Positions 32,208-44,415 of a DNA stretch of 64,000 nt are shown in pieces. The stretch comes from Apoderus coryli. Taxonomy: Eukaryota > Arthropoda > Insecta > Coleoptera > Attelabidae. The translations under genes and the position numbers were made by a program. The DNA lies in assembly GCA_911728435.2 (NCBI GenBank), contig OU452205.1:2299760-2363759 (forward strand), read 5' to 3'. The first letter of the stretch is position 1. The number at the start of each line of letters is the position of its first letter. Under the pieces are notes generated by a model, which was given only the letters and a program-made list of their open reading frames with translations, made no database searches and was not told the origin of the DNA.

Positions 32208-33590
32208 GATTTTTAGCTCTCCATATCATATATGTAATATGGAGAGACTATTAGTTTCATGAAATTTTTTTTTTTTAATTTCACCGGAAATACTTGTTTT
32301 TGGTCATTTTATACATAAATAAGTAGTTTTAAAAAAATGTCTGTCTGTCTGTATCCACGAAAACGCAAAAACCACTTAACAGATTTTAACCAAATTTGGT
32401 ACAAAAATACTATTGGACATGGCAAGGAGCTGATTAGATTTTGGGAAACATTGAGCGTAGGCAAGAGGTTTAAAAGAGGGTTCAAAAATTTAAAAAATTC
32501 ATAGTTCTTAAACTTATTCGAAATACTGCATATTTTTTTTACGCATTTAATTGAATATAACCTAAAATACTGAACATAAATTATTAGACCACATTGGCGT
32601 TCGAAAATAGTGTAAAATGGGTTAAAAAATGTTTAAAAAAAAACGTATTTCTTAAGCATAGCAGAAATATTAACTAATTATTTATCGCTTTAATAGAATA
32701 TAATCTATAAAATGTGTCATAAATAACTTACTTTCATAGGCGTTCGTAAATAGTGGAAAAGGGGTCAAAACATAAAAAATGTATATTTCCTAAACTTATT
32801 GGAAATATGGAATCATTTTTCATAGTTATGATACAATATAGGCTAAAAAATATTCCATAAAAGAATTGGTTCACACAGGCGTTCTAAAATAGTCTAAAAA
32901 AAGGCTCAAAAACGACAAAAAAAAATGTTTCCCAAATATACCAGAAAAATTGGCTAATTATATATTAGCTTTGATATAAGATAACCTACAAAATGCAGCA
33001 TACATACATACAATTAGACCACATTGACATTCGAAAAAAGTGTAAAAAGGTTAGAAAAAAACATATTTCTTAAAAATAGCAGAAATATTGACTAGCTATG
33101 ATATAAACTTATCCGAAATACTGCATAATTTTTGACGCATTTAAGTGAATATAACCTAAAATATTGAACATAAAATATTAGACCACATCACCGCGTTCGA
33201 AAATAGTGTAACATGGGTTAAAAAATATTTAAAAAAAACGTATTTTTTAAACATAGCAGAAATATTAACTAGTTATTTATAGCTTTGATAGAATATAACC
33301 TATAAAATGTGTCATAAATAACTTGTTTTCATAGGCGTTCGAAAATAGTGTAAAAAAGGGTCAAAAACGAAAAATTGGCTAATTATGTATATATAGCTTT
33401 GATATAAAATAACATACATATACATAGGCGTTCGTAAATAAGAGAAAAGGGGGTAAAATAAATTTTATAATAAAAAAAAAATCAACAATATTGCGTACAA
33501 GAAGTTGGCCTAGAAGATCTGAAATATACAATATGTACGTATAAATAGTGCCTCCAAAGAGAAGAAAAAGGAACAAAACCCGATACTTAA
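32208..33590. repeat. Long dispersed repeat D, copy 1
   Basis: Starts TTTTTAGCTCTCCATATCAT, contains TGTCTGTCTGTCTGTATCC followed by CCAAATTTGGTAC, and ends with CAAGAAGTTGGCCTAGAAGA and AAATAGTGCCTCCAAAGAGA. The middle is a degenerate tandem array built around GGCGTTCGAAAATAGTGTAA. A shorter copy in the same orientation lies at 36052-37030. No coding content was found; the class is unknown to me. Confidence 0.75.
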
Positions 33591-33599
33591 AAAAAATAA

Positions 33600-33748
33600 T
33601 TTGAAAAAATAGTCCATTCATAAGTGGAGTTGCAATTTTAGTGTTTAAAAGTCGAATTTTAGTGTTTAAAATTCGAATCTCCAAAAAATAAATTTAATAG
33701 AGACTATCGGCCGTACATGTTTCGGGACTAGACCAGTCCCATCATCAG
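33600..33748 (-). repeat. Hammerhead-bearing repeat, copy at 33.7 kb
   Basis: The minus strand carries a hammerhead core (33702-33748), then TCTATTAAATTTATT, GGAGATTCGAATTTT, CAACTCCACTTATGAATGG and ACTATTTTTTCAAA. The same order (core, CTATTAAATTTG, GGAGATTAGACTTTT, CTCCACTTAAGAATGGACTA) occurs at 62573-62710. Confidence 0.65.
33702..33748 (-). ncRNA. Hammerhead ribozyme-like motif
   Basis: Minus strand: CTGATGA (33742-33748), a perfect 6-bp stem II (GGGACT, loop GGTCT, AGTCCC), GAAA (33720-33723), then C...GTC with the classical GUC cleavage triplet at 33702-33704. Helix III would be only two base pairs around a 14-base loop. I could not find a good helix I partner next to the core, so activity is doubtful. 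Confidence 0.55.
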
Positions 33749-34295
33749 TGGCATGTCAACAATCGAACAAACACAACGCTAAGACATACAATGTTCCATT
33801 AAATTTCTATTGAAGTCTGGAAAACACACCTCATTCTTAGTTCGTTTATCAATATGTGCAATTATCGTTTAACTTACCATTTTATGGAAAAATATTTGAA
33901 TTATTAAAATTTAATTAAAATTACAAATACATATATTGGTCTAATTTTCTTTTTGTATATCATATTTTTTCTTGTTTTCTAATAAAGTTTTAAGACTATT
34001 TAACTAATTGTTTTTTTTTTTTTAAGCCGGAATGGCAAGAACGTCATCGACAAATATAATAAAAAAATTTTGTTGGTATGAATATGAGTTGTGTTATAGG
34101 TGATAGTCTCCAGGCTCCAATTTACAATATGCTCTTAAAATTACAGACAAATAAAGCTTTAGTAATAATTAACCAATCCAGCAATTTTCATATTGATAAA
34201 TCTAACTGAGTCACTAAGGAGTATGATTAGTTAGTTCACTTTTTTTTACCATAATGAACTACAATCTGTTTTGCCGGAAAATTTTAAATTAGGTA
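33749..34295. other. No gene seen
   Basis: AT-rich; the 33771-33830 part belongs to the hammerhead repeat (CATTAAATTTCTATTGAAG resembles the upstream arm at 62.5 kb). Confidence 0.35.
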
Positions 34296-34503
34296 CTTGA
34301 TGTTGTCAATGTATTACCAGTAACGTCAGCTTCTGCCGAAATGAGCTTTTCTGCACTTAAAAGAATTAAAACTTACGTACGAAATACCACAGGGCCAGGC
34401 GCGATTAAGTAATATGGCCAAAATATCGATTGAAAAAGCTGTAATAAAATTAGAAACTAATGAGGATCCTATATTCCGCGGAATTGAAAACGCACCCTCG
34501 TAA
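34296..34503 (+). pseudogene. hAT transposase, C-terminal dimerisation domain relic
   Basis: LDVVNVLPVTSASAEMSFSA and LKRIKTYVRNTT match the LPVTSASAERSFSxLKRIKTYLRSTM signature of the hAT C-terminal dimerisation domain. One inserted base near 34398 (GGGCC) shifts the frame, after which GQARLSNMAKISIEKAVI runs to TAA at 34501-34503. Everything upstream is lost. Confidence 0.8.
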
Positions 34504-36051
34504 ACTTAATTAATTTCCTTTGAAATATAAGTGGGTTGGGAATAAAGCTTTATTTATTTATCGCGTCACATTTAAAATTCGCTGATATTAAAAAATCACA
34601 GTACCTATAACATATCTACTGCCAGCCACCTGCTGTCTTAAGCTCATTTTCTAGAAAGAAGTAGATGTGCAAATTTTATAATAAAAAAAACACGAAAAAC
34701 TATGTCTGTACTTATATGTCTGTGTAAGCTTGAACTTTTTTCTACAAAACATGCTGTATAACTACGAGAAAATCTTTAAGCGCTTAAGCTTATGCAAATT
34801 TCAAAGCAACTTGAATATTAAAAAATGTAAAAGAATACAAAAATATTTTCACCATCAGCCTTATTAAAAAATGCTTCATCGCTCATAATTCATCAACTCG
34901 CGTACTCTTGGCCGCAAACTTGCATATTATCCACGAGAAAGAAAATAAGAATAAAACACAGCGGCCGATTGCATAATTAATTAGAATTATCCCACCAGTG
35001 TGGCGTAATTAAAATATTCGTTGGAAAGTATAATATACACGTTCGTGTATTCGCCGTCCATACTTGAAATGTTCCAATTAAATGGCGCCGAAAGGCGAAC
35101 AACGAAACGACTTTATTATGAACAGAAAATGTCTATGTGGATTCAATTAGAGATCCATGCCGAATAAATGCTTCGCTATCTCTATGTGAATGTGCTTATT
35201 CATAAAATGTAGTGTCAGGATATATTTATGATCGTTTATCGTTTGATAAGACTAAATTTTGCAATTATGACGTTTAATTAGTAGAAAAAATTAAAATTAT
35301 TTAAAAAAATTTACCATGTTTTCCGACAAGTTGATTTTTCTCGAAAACAGCCATCTTTAGAGCTTATGATTAAGAGTAACTTTTTTGTGTAGAAAACATT
35401 GGCGGTTCAAATGAGTTTCTTAAAACCGTACGTTTTTCCAGTGGCGTAGAAATTAGGGGAGAAAAACACCCACTACTCCTTCACAATCTTCACCAATTAT
35501 GAATTAAAAAAAAACATTCTTGCACAAAACATAGCTTATTATGAGTAGAAAATGCTTAGAAAAGCTGTTTTCTGTACGAATCAGGTGAATGTGATGCGAA
35601 CCGAGAAGAGTTTTACCATAAGAGTAGGAAGTTGCGGGACAATCAATTTAGTTTACACTATTGTGAAGTGAACTCTGTTAATACTTAGAGTATATTTTAT
35701 TGTGATATGGCGATTTCTTAATTTTTCTGATTATGACCAAAGTATATAATTCTGTGGATATATCAGATATGTACCTATTTAAGTTAGTACCTATAAACCT
35801 AAGTAAAAGGAAATTTAGTAATTTTAAGCATTTAATGTCTATAGAGTTGTCATAGTTTAACTTTTTTACAAATAAACAAATATAATTGTTCATATAAAAT
35901 ATCGTTTTATTTATGAACTTAAAAATCAAATTTATTTTTGACAGCACCTTGTTTCTCTCCACTTGTGCCGGGTGTACAAGTATACAATGTTGAACGAAAT
36001 TCTGTCAGTATCTATAGACAATCCTGAGAGGCATTGCCTTTATTATTCTCA
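34504..36051. other. No gene seen
   Basis: AT-rich. CCAGTGGCGTAGAAATTAGG near 35439 resembles a hAT end. No genes recognised. Confidence 0.35.
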
Positions 36052-37030
36052 TTTTTAGCTCTCCATATCATATATGTAATATATACATATATGGACTATT
36101 AGTTTCATGAAATTTGTTTTTTTTTTTAATTTCACGGGAAATACTCGTTTTTGGTCATTTTATACATAAATAAGTAGTTTTAAAAAAATGTCTGTCTGTC
36201 TGTATCCACGAAAATGCAAAAAACACCTAACAGATTTTAACCAAATTTGGTACAAAAATACTATTGGACATGGCAAGGAGCTCATTAGATTTTGGGAAAC
36301 ATTGAGCGTAAACAAGGGGTTTAAAAGAGGGTTCAAAAATTGAAAAAATTCATAGTTCTTAAACTTATACGAAATACTGCATAATTTTTTACTCATTTAA
36401 TTGAATATAAATTTTAGGTTATATTCAATTGAACATAAAATATTAAACCACATTGGCCTTCGAAAATAGTGTATAATGGGGTAAAAAAGATTTTAAAAAA
36501 ACATATTTCTTAAACATAGCAGAAATATTGACTAGTTATTTATAGCTTTGATAGAATATAACCTATAAAATGTGTTATAAATAACTTGTTTTCATAGACG
36601 TTCGTAAATAGTGTAAAAGAGGTCAAAATAAAAAAATATATACTTCCTAAACTTATTCGAAATACTGAATAATTTTTCATAGTTGCGATAGAATATAACC
36701 TAAAAAATGTTACATAAATGAACTGGTCCGCACAGGCGTTCGAAAATAGTGTAAAAAAGGGTGAAAAACGAAAAAAATTCCCAAATATAACAGAAACATT
36801 GGCTAATTATATATAGCTTTGATATAAGATAACCTACAACATGCAGCATAACAATTTTGTTTACATAGGCGTTGATAAATAGTAGAAAAGAGGGCAAAAT
36901 AAATTTTATAATAAAACTAAAAGAAATCAACTATTTTGCGTACAAGAACTTGGCCTAGAAGATCTGAAATATAAAATATGTACGTATAAATAGTGCCTCC
37001 AAAGAGAAGAAAAATGAACAAAACCCGACA
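36052..37030. repeat. Long dispersed repeat D, copy 2
   Basis: Direct repeat of 32208-33590, shortened by loss of several internal tandem units. Both ends are conserved (TTTTTAGCTCTCCATATC at the start, GTGCCTCCAAAGAGAAGAAA at the end). A local palindrome replaces part of the first copy near 36410-36430 (AACCTAAAATTT versus AAATTTTAGGTT). Confidence 0.75.
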
Positions 37031-37163
37031 CAAAATAGCTGATGTCTAAAATAAAAAAAATATACATATAAATTTTAGATAAATGACAAGAAGGTCATAA
37101 AATTATTACTGTTACACTTACATATGGAGAGCTATTCGTGCCTCGAGGGCAAGAGTTTATAAA

Positions 37164-37322
37164 TTCCTTGGTAACTTCAATCATGAAAGATCCAAAATGT
37201 GTTTGGATCTCAGTAAGAACGGGCGGCGTATTCTTCCAGGACATTGTCGCCTTAGGGCGGCAAGATTAGCCCTAGAAGAGAGCGACGAATACAGATTCTA
37301 TAGAGAGGAGAAACAAACCTAG
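37164..37322 (+). pseudogene. LINE ORF2 C-terminal fragment
   Basis: FLGNFNHERSKMCLDLSKNG, then RRILPGHCRLRAARLALEES and DEYRFYREEKQT followed by a stop. GHCRLRxxLxxxxLxESDxCRFCxEExET is the conserved C-terminal region after RNase H in R1/jockey-group LINEs. Both Cys of the CRFC zinc knuckle are Tyr here. Confidence 0.55.
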
Positions 37323-37985
37323 TAGTGCAAGATGGTGACGTGTTGTAACTTGACACACAGTTCCAGTACCTCAAGACAGAGGGACACAATATACCATCAG
37401 CTCAGGTCGCAGTGTATTAAACACCCCTAATTTTAATCTTAAATAGTGAGCTTTCTAACAAAATGCTTCAACTTGTCAACGAACATTCCACTGAACAAGT
37501 GGGACAAGTTCTACATATTCAATCACTGATAGGATTTAATTGTTGCTAAAGCTTCATCGCTAAGTTTTAAGTGGCGACATTCAATACTATAATACGCTTG
37601 GCTAACTAAATATTAATAACCAACTAACATAAGTTATTCCGGCACAATCCAATCAAATTATATTAAGTGACATACCTATACATGCATGACGCTCTATTGT
37701 GTACGTTAAAGTCTACCCCCATGTGTACTTGAAAACTCGCGAGACAACAAGAGAAGGGAGAAAGACACCTTTGTTGCCTACCCCGTCTCGACTGTCTGCC
37801 TTGCATATTATAACAAGTTTGTTGATAGTAATGGCGTTGGTAGATATATCTTACATAGTAACAAGGATTATATGCGAGAAATCCTCGAGTGTATGTCAAA
37901 TTGAACAGCTTAGTTATAAACTTATTGGTAAATATGTATAGGTATATGTACTAAGAACTAATTTTCTCTCGGTTATAAGTAAATA
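37323..37985. other. No gene seen
   Basis: Mixed composition; the more GC-rich 37690-37800 has an open frame but no recognised family. Confidence 0.3.
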
Positions 37986-38263
37986 TGTTTAGGAATATGT
38001 TCCACATATATTTCGTGCTAATATTTTTGGTCCAGCACGTCAGAAGTTCTTTCAGAGAAGCGCCGCCGCCGTGCAAGCTTCAGGCATAGAATAATAACTA
38101 TAGATAAGAAGGGTCAGTAGACGCTAAAAACGGCATCGACTCGTCGCAATCCCAGCCACATTCTGGCCCGCTACTGTATATACTGTAAGATACTATACTA
38201 TAACGATAGAATAAATAAAGAGAATAGGAACTCCCACCACTTTCTATTGTCCTGTGTGAGGCA
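37986..38263 (+). repeat. Possible solo LTR (Copia-like)
   Basis: Starts TGTTTAGGAATATGTTCCAC, holds AATAAATAAAGAG near its end, finishes with GTGTGAGGCA, and is followed by GGTGGTAG. That resembles the GGTGGTATC primer-binding context (initiator Met tRNA) after Copia LTRs. It has TG...CA borders. No internal region or partner LTR was found. Confidence 0.3.
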
Positions 38264-39753
38264 GGTGGTAGCCATTTTTTAATATACTCGACAGATCCGT
38301 ATTTACGTTTTATTGAAATTACAGGATAGGTAAAGAACAGGGGAATAATAGAATTATTTTATAATAGAATTACATCTTTATTAATTATAAAAACAAACAA
38401 ATACTTTTTTTACTTTTATTCATGTTTCCATATAATCATTTTATTTTTATTTATATTTTTGAAATTTCTATTGATTAATTTTAATGTATAAAATATCCTT
38501 AACCTAAAATATAATTTGGTAACATATTTTTTTGGGAAATTAGAACATGGATGTTCAAACGTTACATTTTGATTTAAGTTAATTAAAAATTAAAAATTAT
38601 TTTGAAATATATTTTCTAATTTGGAAATGCGTTGTTGAGCTCTAAACAAAAAAAAAAGTGTAATTGATTACGGGCAAATATAAATTTATTAATTTTAGGT
38701 AGAGTCTACCGATTTTCAATTCCTTAAGTATAATTGAGAATGTATTATATTTTACCTGTTTATGGCCTTCAGAAAAACAACGCAAGCACACAGGTTGGGA
38801 ATTTCCCATTATATACCTACCAAACATGCTAAAATCACCCCCAATAAATGGGCAAAAAAACTTGAGACGAGAATTTACTACCTGCTAATATCTATAATAG
38901 TTAAATATGTAATTCAAATTTAATAAACACTGTCAGAATTTAATAGAATTTTTGCACTCATTTAGTAAGGTTTTTAAGCTTTCTTTTTAGAATGCTTAAG
39001 ATGTATTGGACTTTTATGGGCAAATAGACTGAACCAAGTTATAAAATATAAGGGCCACTGTGCTGCGAAATTATTCATGTTTTTTAAAAAATTTGTGTGA
39101 TTTTTTTAGGCAAGTAAGCTCAATATTTTAAACAGTTTGTTTAGAAATATTTGTTTTTCAAAATAACAATTGGTAATTTGATTTAATGTACCTATGTGAT
39201 ATTATTTTATTTTAATTTTATATGCATCTAATTCAAATACTACATAAATATCTTACCTTTTACTATCCATCGGGAAACTAAAGAATGATAAATTGCAGTT
39301 ATAATATTTATTCCTGCAATTCTTCGCAGCGCAAATCATTCCGCCTCTGCTTTTTTGCATTTCAAAATAAACAATATCACTCTCAAAAGTTTATAAAACA
39401 AAAAAAAACAATATAACTATATAACACACAGAATACTACGGCACTGGAAAACAAATCACTTGAAATGGCAAAGCACAAATAAAATATCCCGACGACAATG
39501 AGTGTATAAGAAAACATGGCGATTTTGAGTGCGCAATAATATGCGCAATGTCTTCCCCCACCAGCAAGATTACATTCTCTGTTTATTTATTCTATGCTAT
39601 AACTATAAGCGGCGGCGAATTCGGCGAATTGCTTTTAAGACAGAGATAACAAAGGTGCCGACACGAGGTGAAGTAACTGTATATAAACTGTGCTTCAGGG
39701 GCCGCTCTAGCCAGCCAATCCGATCTCTCATTTCCCTAGTGCCTAGAGTTGCC
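38264..39753. other. No gene seen
   Basis: AT-rich to 39590, then more GC-rich (GCGGCGGCGAATTCGGCGAA near 39609) without a recognisable product. Confidence 0.3.
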
Positions 39754-39858
39754 GCGAGACACGAGACGTCTCGTCTCGAGAGCATTTTGTCCCGAATTTC
39801 GAGACGAGACGAGATAAAATCCTTCGAGACAAGTTCGAGATGAGACGAGGCATTTCGA
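39754..39858. repeat. Clustered GAGACGAGAC repeats
   Basis: GAGACACGAGACGTCTCGTCTCG, with further GAGACGAGACGAGAT and GATGAGACGAGG copies, forms a cluster with internal dyad symmetry centred near 39769. It may be an element's subterminal repeat region. Confidence 0.45.
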
Positions 39859-40297
39859 AAAATTGTAATGACTTAAAACAATTGAAACCATTTAGAATAA
39901 AAATAATAATAATTTAAATTTTAATTACTAAAAAAAAAACAGCATCTTAGGGTGTGATCTGGTATAGTACGTGCCCTGAATTATAAATAAAAAATAAAAT
40001 TTAGAATAAAATATAAAACCTTTATTAAAAAACTGTATTGTGCTTTAAATTTAAGTATATTATCTTATATTAAAAATTAAAATATAATTACAAATAATAA
40101 TAATAAGTTATCACTATATTTTCGTGTTTTTTGAACCTTCTTCTTGTATACATATTTTTATGGTTTACATTTTTGGGGGTGTAGGTTCGTACATAATGAT
40201 ACAACTATTTTAGGAAATAAAAATCCTTCATTTTTATTTATATGTCAAAATTTACAAACAACGTTTCGTTGTATTATTTTCAACTTCTTCAGGTTCA
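39859..40297. other. No gene seen
   Basis: AT-rich; nothing recognised. Confidence 0.35.
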
Positions 40298-40477
40298 TGT
40301 CAAAAAAGAAGCGTAGTAATTGGATTAGCTGACAGGGTTATTAATCTTTCAAGTCCTGAATTCCGAGCGGAAGGCATATTAAAGAAAACACATCTTATAT
40401 ACGAAATACCATGTAATGATTGCAACGCAGTCTATATTGGACAAACGAAGCAAAATTTGGATAAAAGACTAAACGGA
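40298..40477 (+). pseudogene. Penelope-like element, GIY-YIG endonuclease fragment
   Basis: One open frame reads RSVVIGLADRVINLSSPEFR, then HLIYEIPCNDCNAVYIGQTK and QNLDKRLNG. YxIPCxxCxxxYIGQTxxxLxxR is the start of the Penelope GIY-YIG domain, with the CxxC zinc motif unique to these retroelements. The first block is the end of the Penelope reverse transcriptase. The roughly 60-70 residues usually between them are missing, so an internal deletion joined the two in frame. The remainder of the domain is lost. Confidence 0.75.
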
Positions 40478-40704
40478 CTACTGCGCATAGGTACTTCGTA
40501 CTCGTTCATACTCATCACGCAGCCACACCGCTCGATATTTTGCTTTTATACACTTTTAAATTAAAATAATCATTTTTTTTTTTAAACTTATTGAAGGTTG
40601 GCAAATTATTTTAATTTGGCAACGTTTTATGGCTTTTCGGTTCTAAATTGAAGTCTAAACTATGGAAAAATATAAAACATCCGGGGATCCTCAATTTTCC
40701 TCTT
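40478..40704. other. No gene seen
   Basis: Short AT-rich gap; TTACAGGGTGTAC at 40704 marks the next element's border or a transposon end. Confidence 0.3.
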
Positions 40705-42560
40705 ACAGGGTGTACTTGCGTGATGCTGAGCGTAGATTGAGTAGTGATCCTAACAAGTTTTGGTCTTTTGTCAATTCCTGAAGCAAATCTGGGCGATTGT
40801 CTGGTAGTATGACTTACAATGGTAATAATATTGATGATCCGCAGGAGCTTGTCAATAAATTTTCGGAATTTTTCAACACATCATACGTTGCATCTCAGGC
40901 ATTTGAGATTGATCAGGGATTGTTTGATGTTGTGAATGTGTCTCATTTACCGGATCGCGTGATTACTGAGACGGATGTCTATGGAGCTTTGAGAAGGTTA
41001 AAAGCTAAATTTACATCGGGTCCTGATGGTATACCATCTTTTGTAATTAGGGATTGTGCCACTGTGTTTGCAAAACCATTGTGTACAATATTCAATGTTT
41101 CTTTGCGATAGTGTAGTTTCCCCTCTGATTGGAAATCTTCTAGAGTGACGCCGGTTCATAAGAAGGGAGATAAACAGGATATTTCAAATTAAACACCATT
41201 TCCATACAGTCGGGTTTTTCTATTTGTGCTCCATGATATTATTATGAGCCATGTTAGGCGTCAGATTTCATCGGTACAACATGGCTTTTTTCCGGGTCGT
41301 TCTACGTCAACTAATTTATTGGTTTTAACACAGTTTTTAACTGAGCGAGTTGATAACGGGGGTCAGGTAGATGTAATCTACACTGATTTTTCTAAAGCCT
41401 TTGATAGACTTGATCATGGTATTCTACTGCGTAAACTGTGTCGTTATGGATTATCTTATAATGTACTGCTGCTTTTGAAGTCGTATCTGAAGGATAGATT
41501 TCAGTATGTGGAAAGTCGAGGATTTCGTTCCGCAAATTTTAAAGTGTCATCTGGTGTTCCCCAGGGCTCTGTCCTTGGACCATTGTTGTTTTTGTGTTTT
41601 ATCGATGATATTTCTAGTGGCTTGACAAATAGTTCGTTATTATATGCTGACGACTTCAAAGTATATTCTGTCATTAATAGTACTGAAGATTGTTCTCATC
41701 TTCAGGACGATTTAAATGTTGTATATGAGTGGTGTGCCCGTAATAATCTTTATCTGAATATTGATAAATGTTTTAGTGTTTCCTATACACGGAAAATAAA
41801 CCCTGTCAAATTTTCATATTGTATAAATAATAGTCCATTAACAACTTGTGATGAGTTTAAAGATTTAGGTGTTTGGTTTGATGGTAAACTGAGCTTTACT
41901 AATCATTACAATAATATAGTTTCAGCATCCTATAGATCTCTGGGTTTTATTATACGCAATTCGAAAGAGTTTGTGACACCTCAAACACTCATTGTTCTTT
42001 GCAACGCATTTGTCAGATCTAAACTGGAATATGCATCTGTAGTATGGAATCCTATGTATGCCATACATATAACTAATATTGAACGAATCCAGCGTCGTTT
42101 TGCCAAGTTGCTGTGGTTTCGGGTTGATGGGGTTTATCCATACATTGGGTTTCCTCATGATATACTGCTAAACCGTTTTAATCTAGTATCATTAAATACT
42201 CGGAGAGAATTTTCCGCTCTAGTATTGCTCTTTAAAATTATTAATAGACTTCTTGACTGTCCAGAGTTTTTAAGCCAGATTCCTTTTTGTGTTCCAAATC
42301 TACGGAATCGTCTTTTAGTTTCCGGCCCGGCATACTAATTTGTTGTTGCGTTCCCCTTTATATTTTATGTGCCATACTTGTAACTCTGTGTCCGAGCAAA
42401 TTGATATTTTTAATTCAACTTTGTCTTGTATAAAAAATATATTTCTTAGAATATAAATTTAGTGTTAGATATTAAGAATTTACTGTAATATTTCCTGCCC
42501 TTTATTTGGATTATTTATCTGTCTGGGCAGTGTATCTTAAATAAAATAAAATAAAAAATT
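40705..42560 (+). mobile_element. Jockey/CR1-like LINE, 5'-truncated, second subfamily
   Basis: Translation begins RDAERRLSSDPNKFWSFVNS and covers most of the reverse transcriptase: SGPDGIPSFVIRDCA, VTPVHKKGDKQDISN, a break, QHGFFPGRSTSTNLL, DVIYTDFSKAFDRLDH, SGVPQGSVLGPLLFL, SLLYADDFKVY, FKDLGVWFDGKLSF, SKLEYASVVWNP and IERIQRRFAKLLWFR. The 370-codon part 41226-42338 is undamaged. Earlier defects are a stop near 40780, one at 41110 and a break near 41190. The true end, after one frameshift near 42335, is TAA at 42454-42456 (FNSTLSCIKNIFLRI). The 3' tail is (AAATA)n at 42538-42556, unlike the (ATT)n tail of the other subfamily. Confidence 0.85.
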
Positions 42561-43329
42561 CTGGGAATTTTACATGTAAATACGTCAAATATACCTTTAA
42601 ATTGCGACGTTGTCATTCTCTGTGGGAAACAAAAGTTAACTGCTATGTGGTAGTTAATTTTTTTTCGAGTTACATGTGAATAAAATGTCTTGCAAATGTT
42701 ATTATTTCATTCTTCATGTGAGACTATATACATTACCAAAAAATCAAGTTCAAAAAATTATCCCTTCTGGGTACAACACTTCTAATGGCACTGAGTATAT
42801 ATTTAAACTACAATTAAAGCAGAAAAATTAATTGCTAGACAGTGCTTAAAGTGCATATCATAATTCATACCTTATGAAAGCATATCGTAACTTTACCTCA
42901 TTTTGGTATTTATAATATTTTTGATCAATCGTCTGCAAAAAACTAATGTAAAATTGCATTTACCCACGACATTTTGCGTGTTCCAGCAACATCTTTAGCA
43001 GTTATTTTTTTATTATTTTTGATGTGCATTAACTTATCAAATTAAATGGAAATTGAAATAAAGCGGTTAATTTTAATAAAGATATAGTGGTTCTGATTTG
43101 GTAAAAGTAAGATTAATTTTGAGGTTAGCGTACACAAATTAAACAGTGGTGTGCTGTCTTATATTATGCAATTCACTTGTAGCATATTTACAGTTTATAT
43201 AATTGATCGATAACAACAAGAAATAAATGTGTATTGAATGTTTTAAGCTGGAAGTATACTCATTTTTGAGCAATAACATTGATACTTTCCGTAAGTTTTA
43301 CGGCCTGCAAGTCTCCGCCGTAGAACCTT
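42561..43329. other. No gene seen
   Basis: AT-rich; nothing recognised. Confidence 0.35.
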
Positions 43330-44415
43330 CTTTCAGTGAATGGGCGCGAATTATATGCATGTCGAATACAATGGTCATAAATCGGAAACTTTCACACCCA
43401 CCAGCGGAGCGCCTCAGGGCAGCTGTTTGGCACCATTAATATTTTCAATTTTCATTAATGACATATCCCAGGACCTTACAAGCAACCATTTGATGTTTGC
43501 AGACGATCTCAAGTTGTATCGTGTTATTCGAGACACTTCGGATTGCGTATTGTTGCAGCGCGACTTATCTAAGCTTGAAGATTGGTGTAACTATAATAAA
43601 TTGCCTTTAAATATTAATAAATGTAAGTTTGTCATTTTTTTGAAATCAGCTGAGTGACACTGCGCTTGAGTCTTGTGATGTTGTCAGGGATCTTGGAGTT
43701 TACGTCGACACTGAATTGTCATTTAATTATCATATTCAAAGTATTACCCGAGATGCACTACGCATGCTTGGCTATTTGTTTCGTGTTACCAAAGATTTTA
43801 GTGATATTGAATGTGTAACCAATTTGTATTGTGCTCTGGAAAGATCTAAGCTTCAGTACGCATCTATAATATGGTCTCCCATTTACCAATCTCATGCAGG
43901 ACACATTGAATACATACAGCGCAAATTCCTTAAATATTTAGCGTTGAAAATTGACGGTAGATTCCCATGTAGAGGATTCGATCATAGAGCACTGCTCGAT
44001 CGCTTTCAAATGGTTTCGCTGGCTGCTCGCAGAGTGTATGCCGGACAACTCTTTCTGTTTAAGATCATAAATAGCTTGGTGGACTGTTCAAATCTACTCC
44101 GATTGTTAAATGTTAACATACCGCGCCCCTCTGCGTGGAGTAGCAGACTATTTCACGTTCCTGTTTTTCGTACTAATTATGAATCCAAAGCACCACTACC
44201 TCGAGCATGCTAAACATGTAACATGTAACTATTTGTAAGATCTTTCTACGCTCAATTGTCTCGGTTCCTGCAAAATCTGGCCATCTGATGTGTGTGCGTA
44301 TTTTGTTTTGTAGGATTATAAATTAGTTTATTATTATAGTAGCTTATTTATTTAGTTATATTGTCTTGTAATTGGGTATGTAACCTGTTAGACAATAAAG
44401 AATATTATTATTATT
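43330..44415 (+). mobile_element. Jockey/CR1-like LINE, 3' fragment, first subfamily
   Basis: Starts in the reverse transcriptase (YMHVEYNGHKSETFTPTSGA, PQGSCLAPLIFSIF, HLMFADDLKLYR, NKLPLNINKCKFV). One frameshift near 43650 is followed by VVRDLGVYVDTELSFNYHI, SKLQYASIIWSPIYQS and YIQRKFLKYLALKIDG, to a stop at 44211-44213. The 3' tail CCTGTTAGACAATAAAGA plus (ATT)n (44385-44415) is shared with 8226-10655. Confidence 0.85.

Noticed and set aside
37663..37941. Overlapping opposite-strand frames of about 80 codons
   Set aside because: Neither shows a known domain, and they are shadows of one another in a mildly GC-rich patch.
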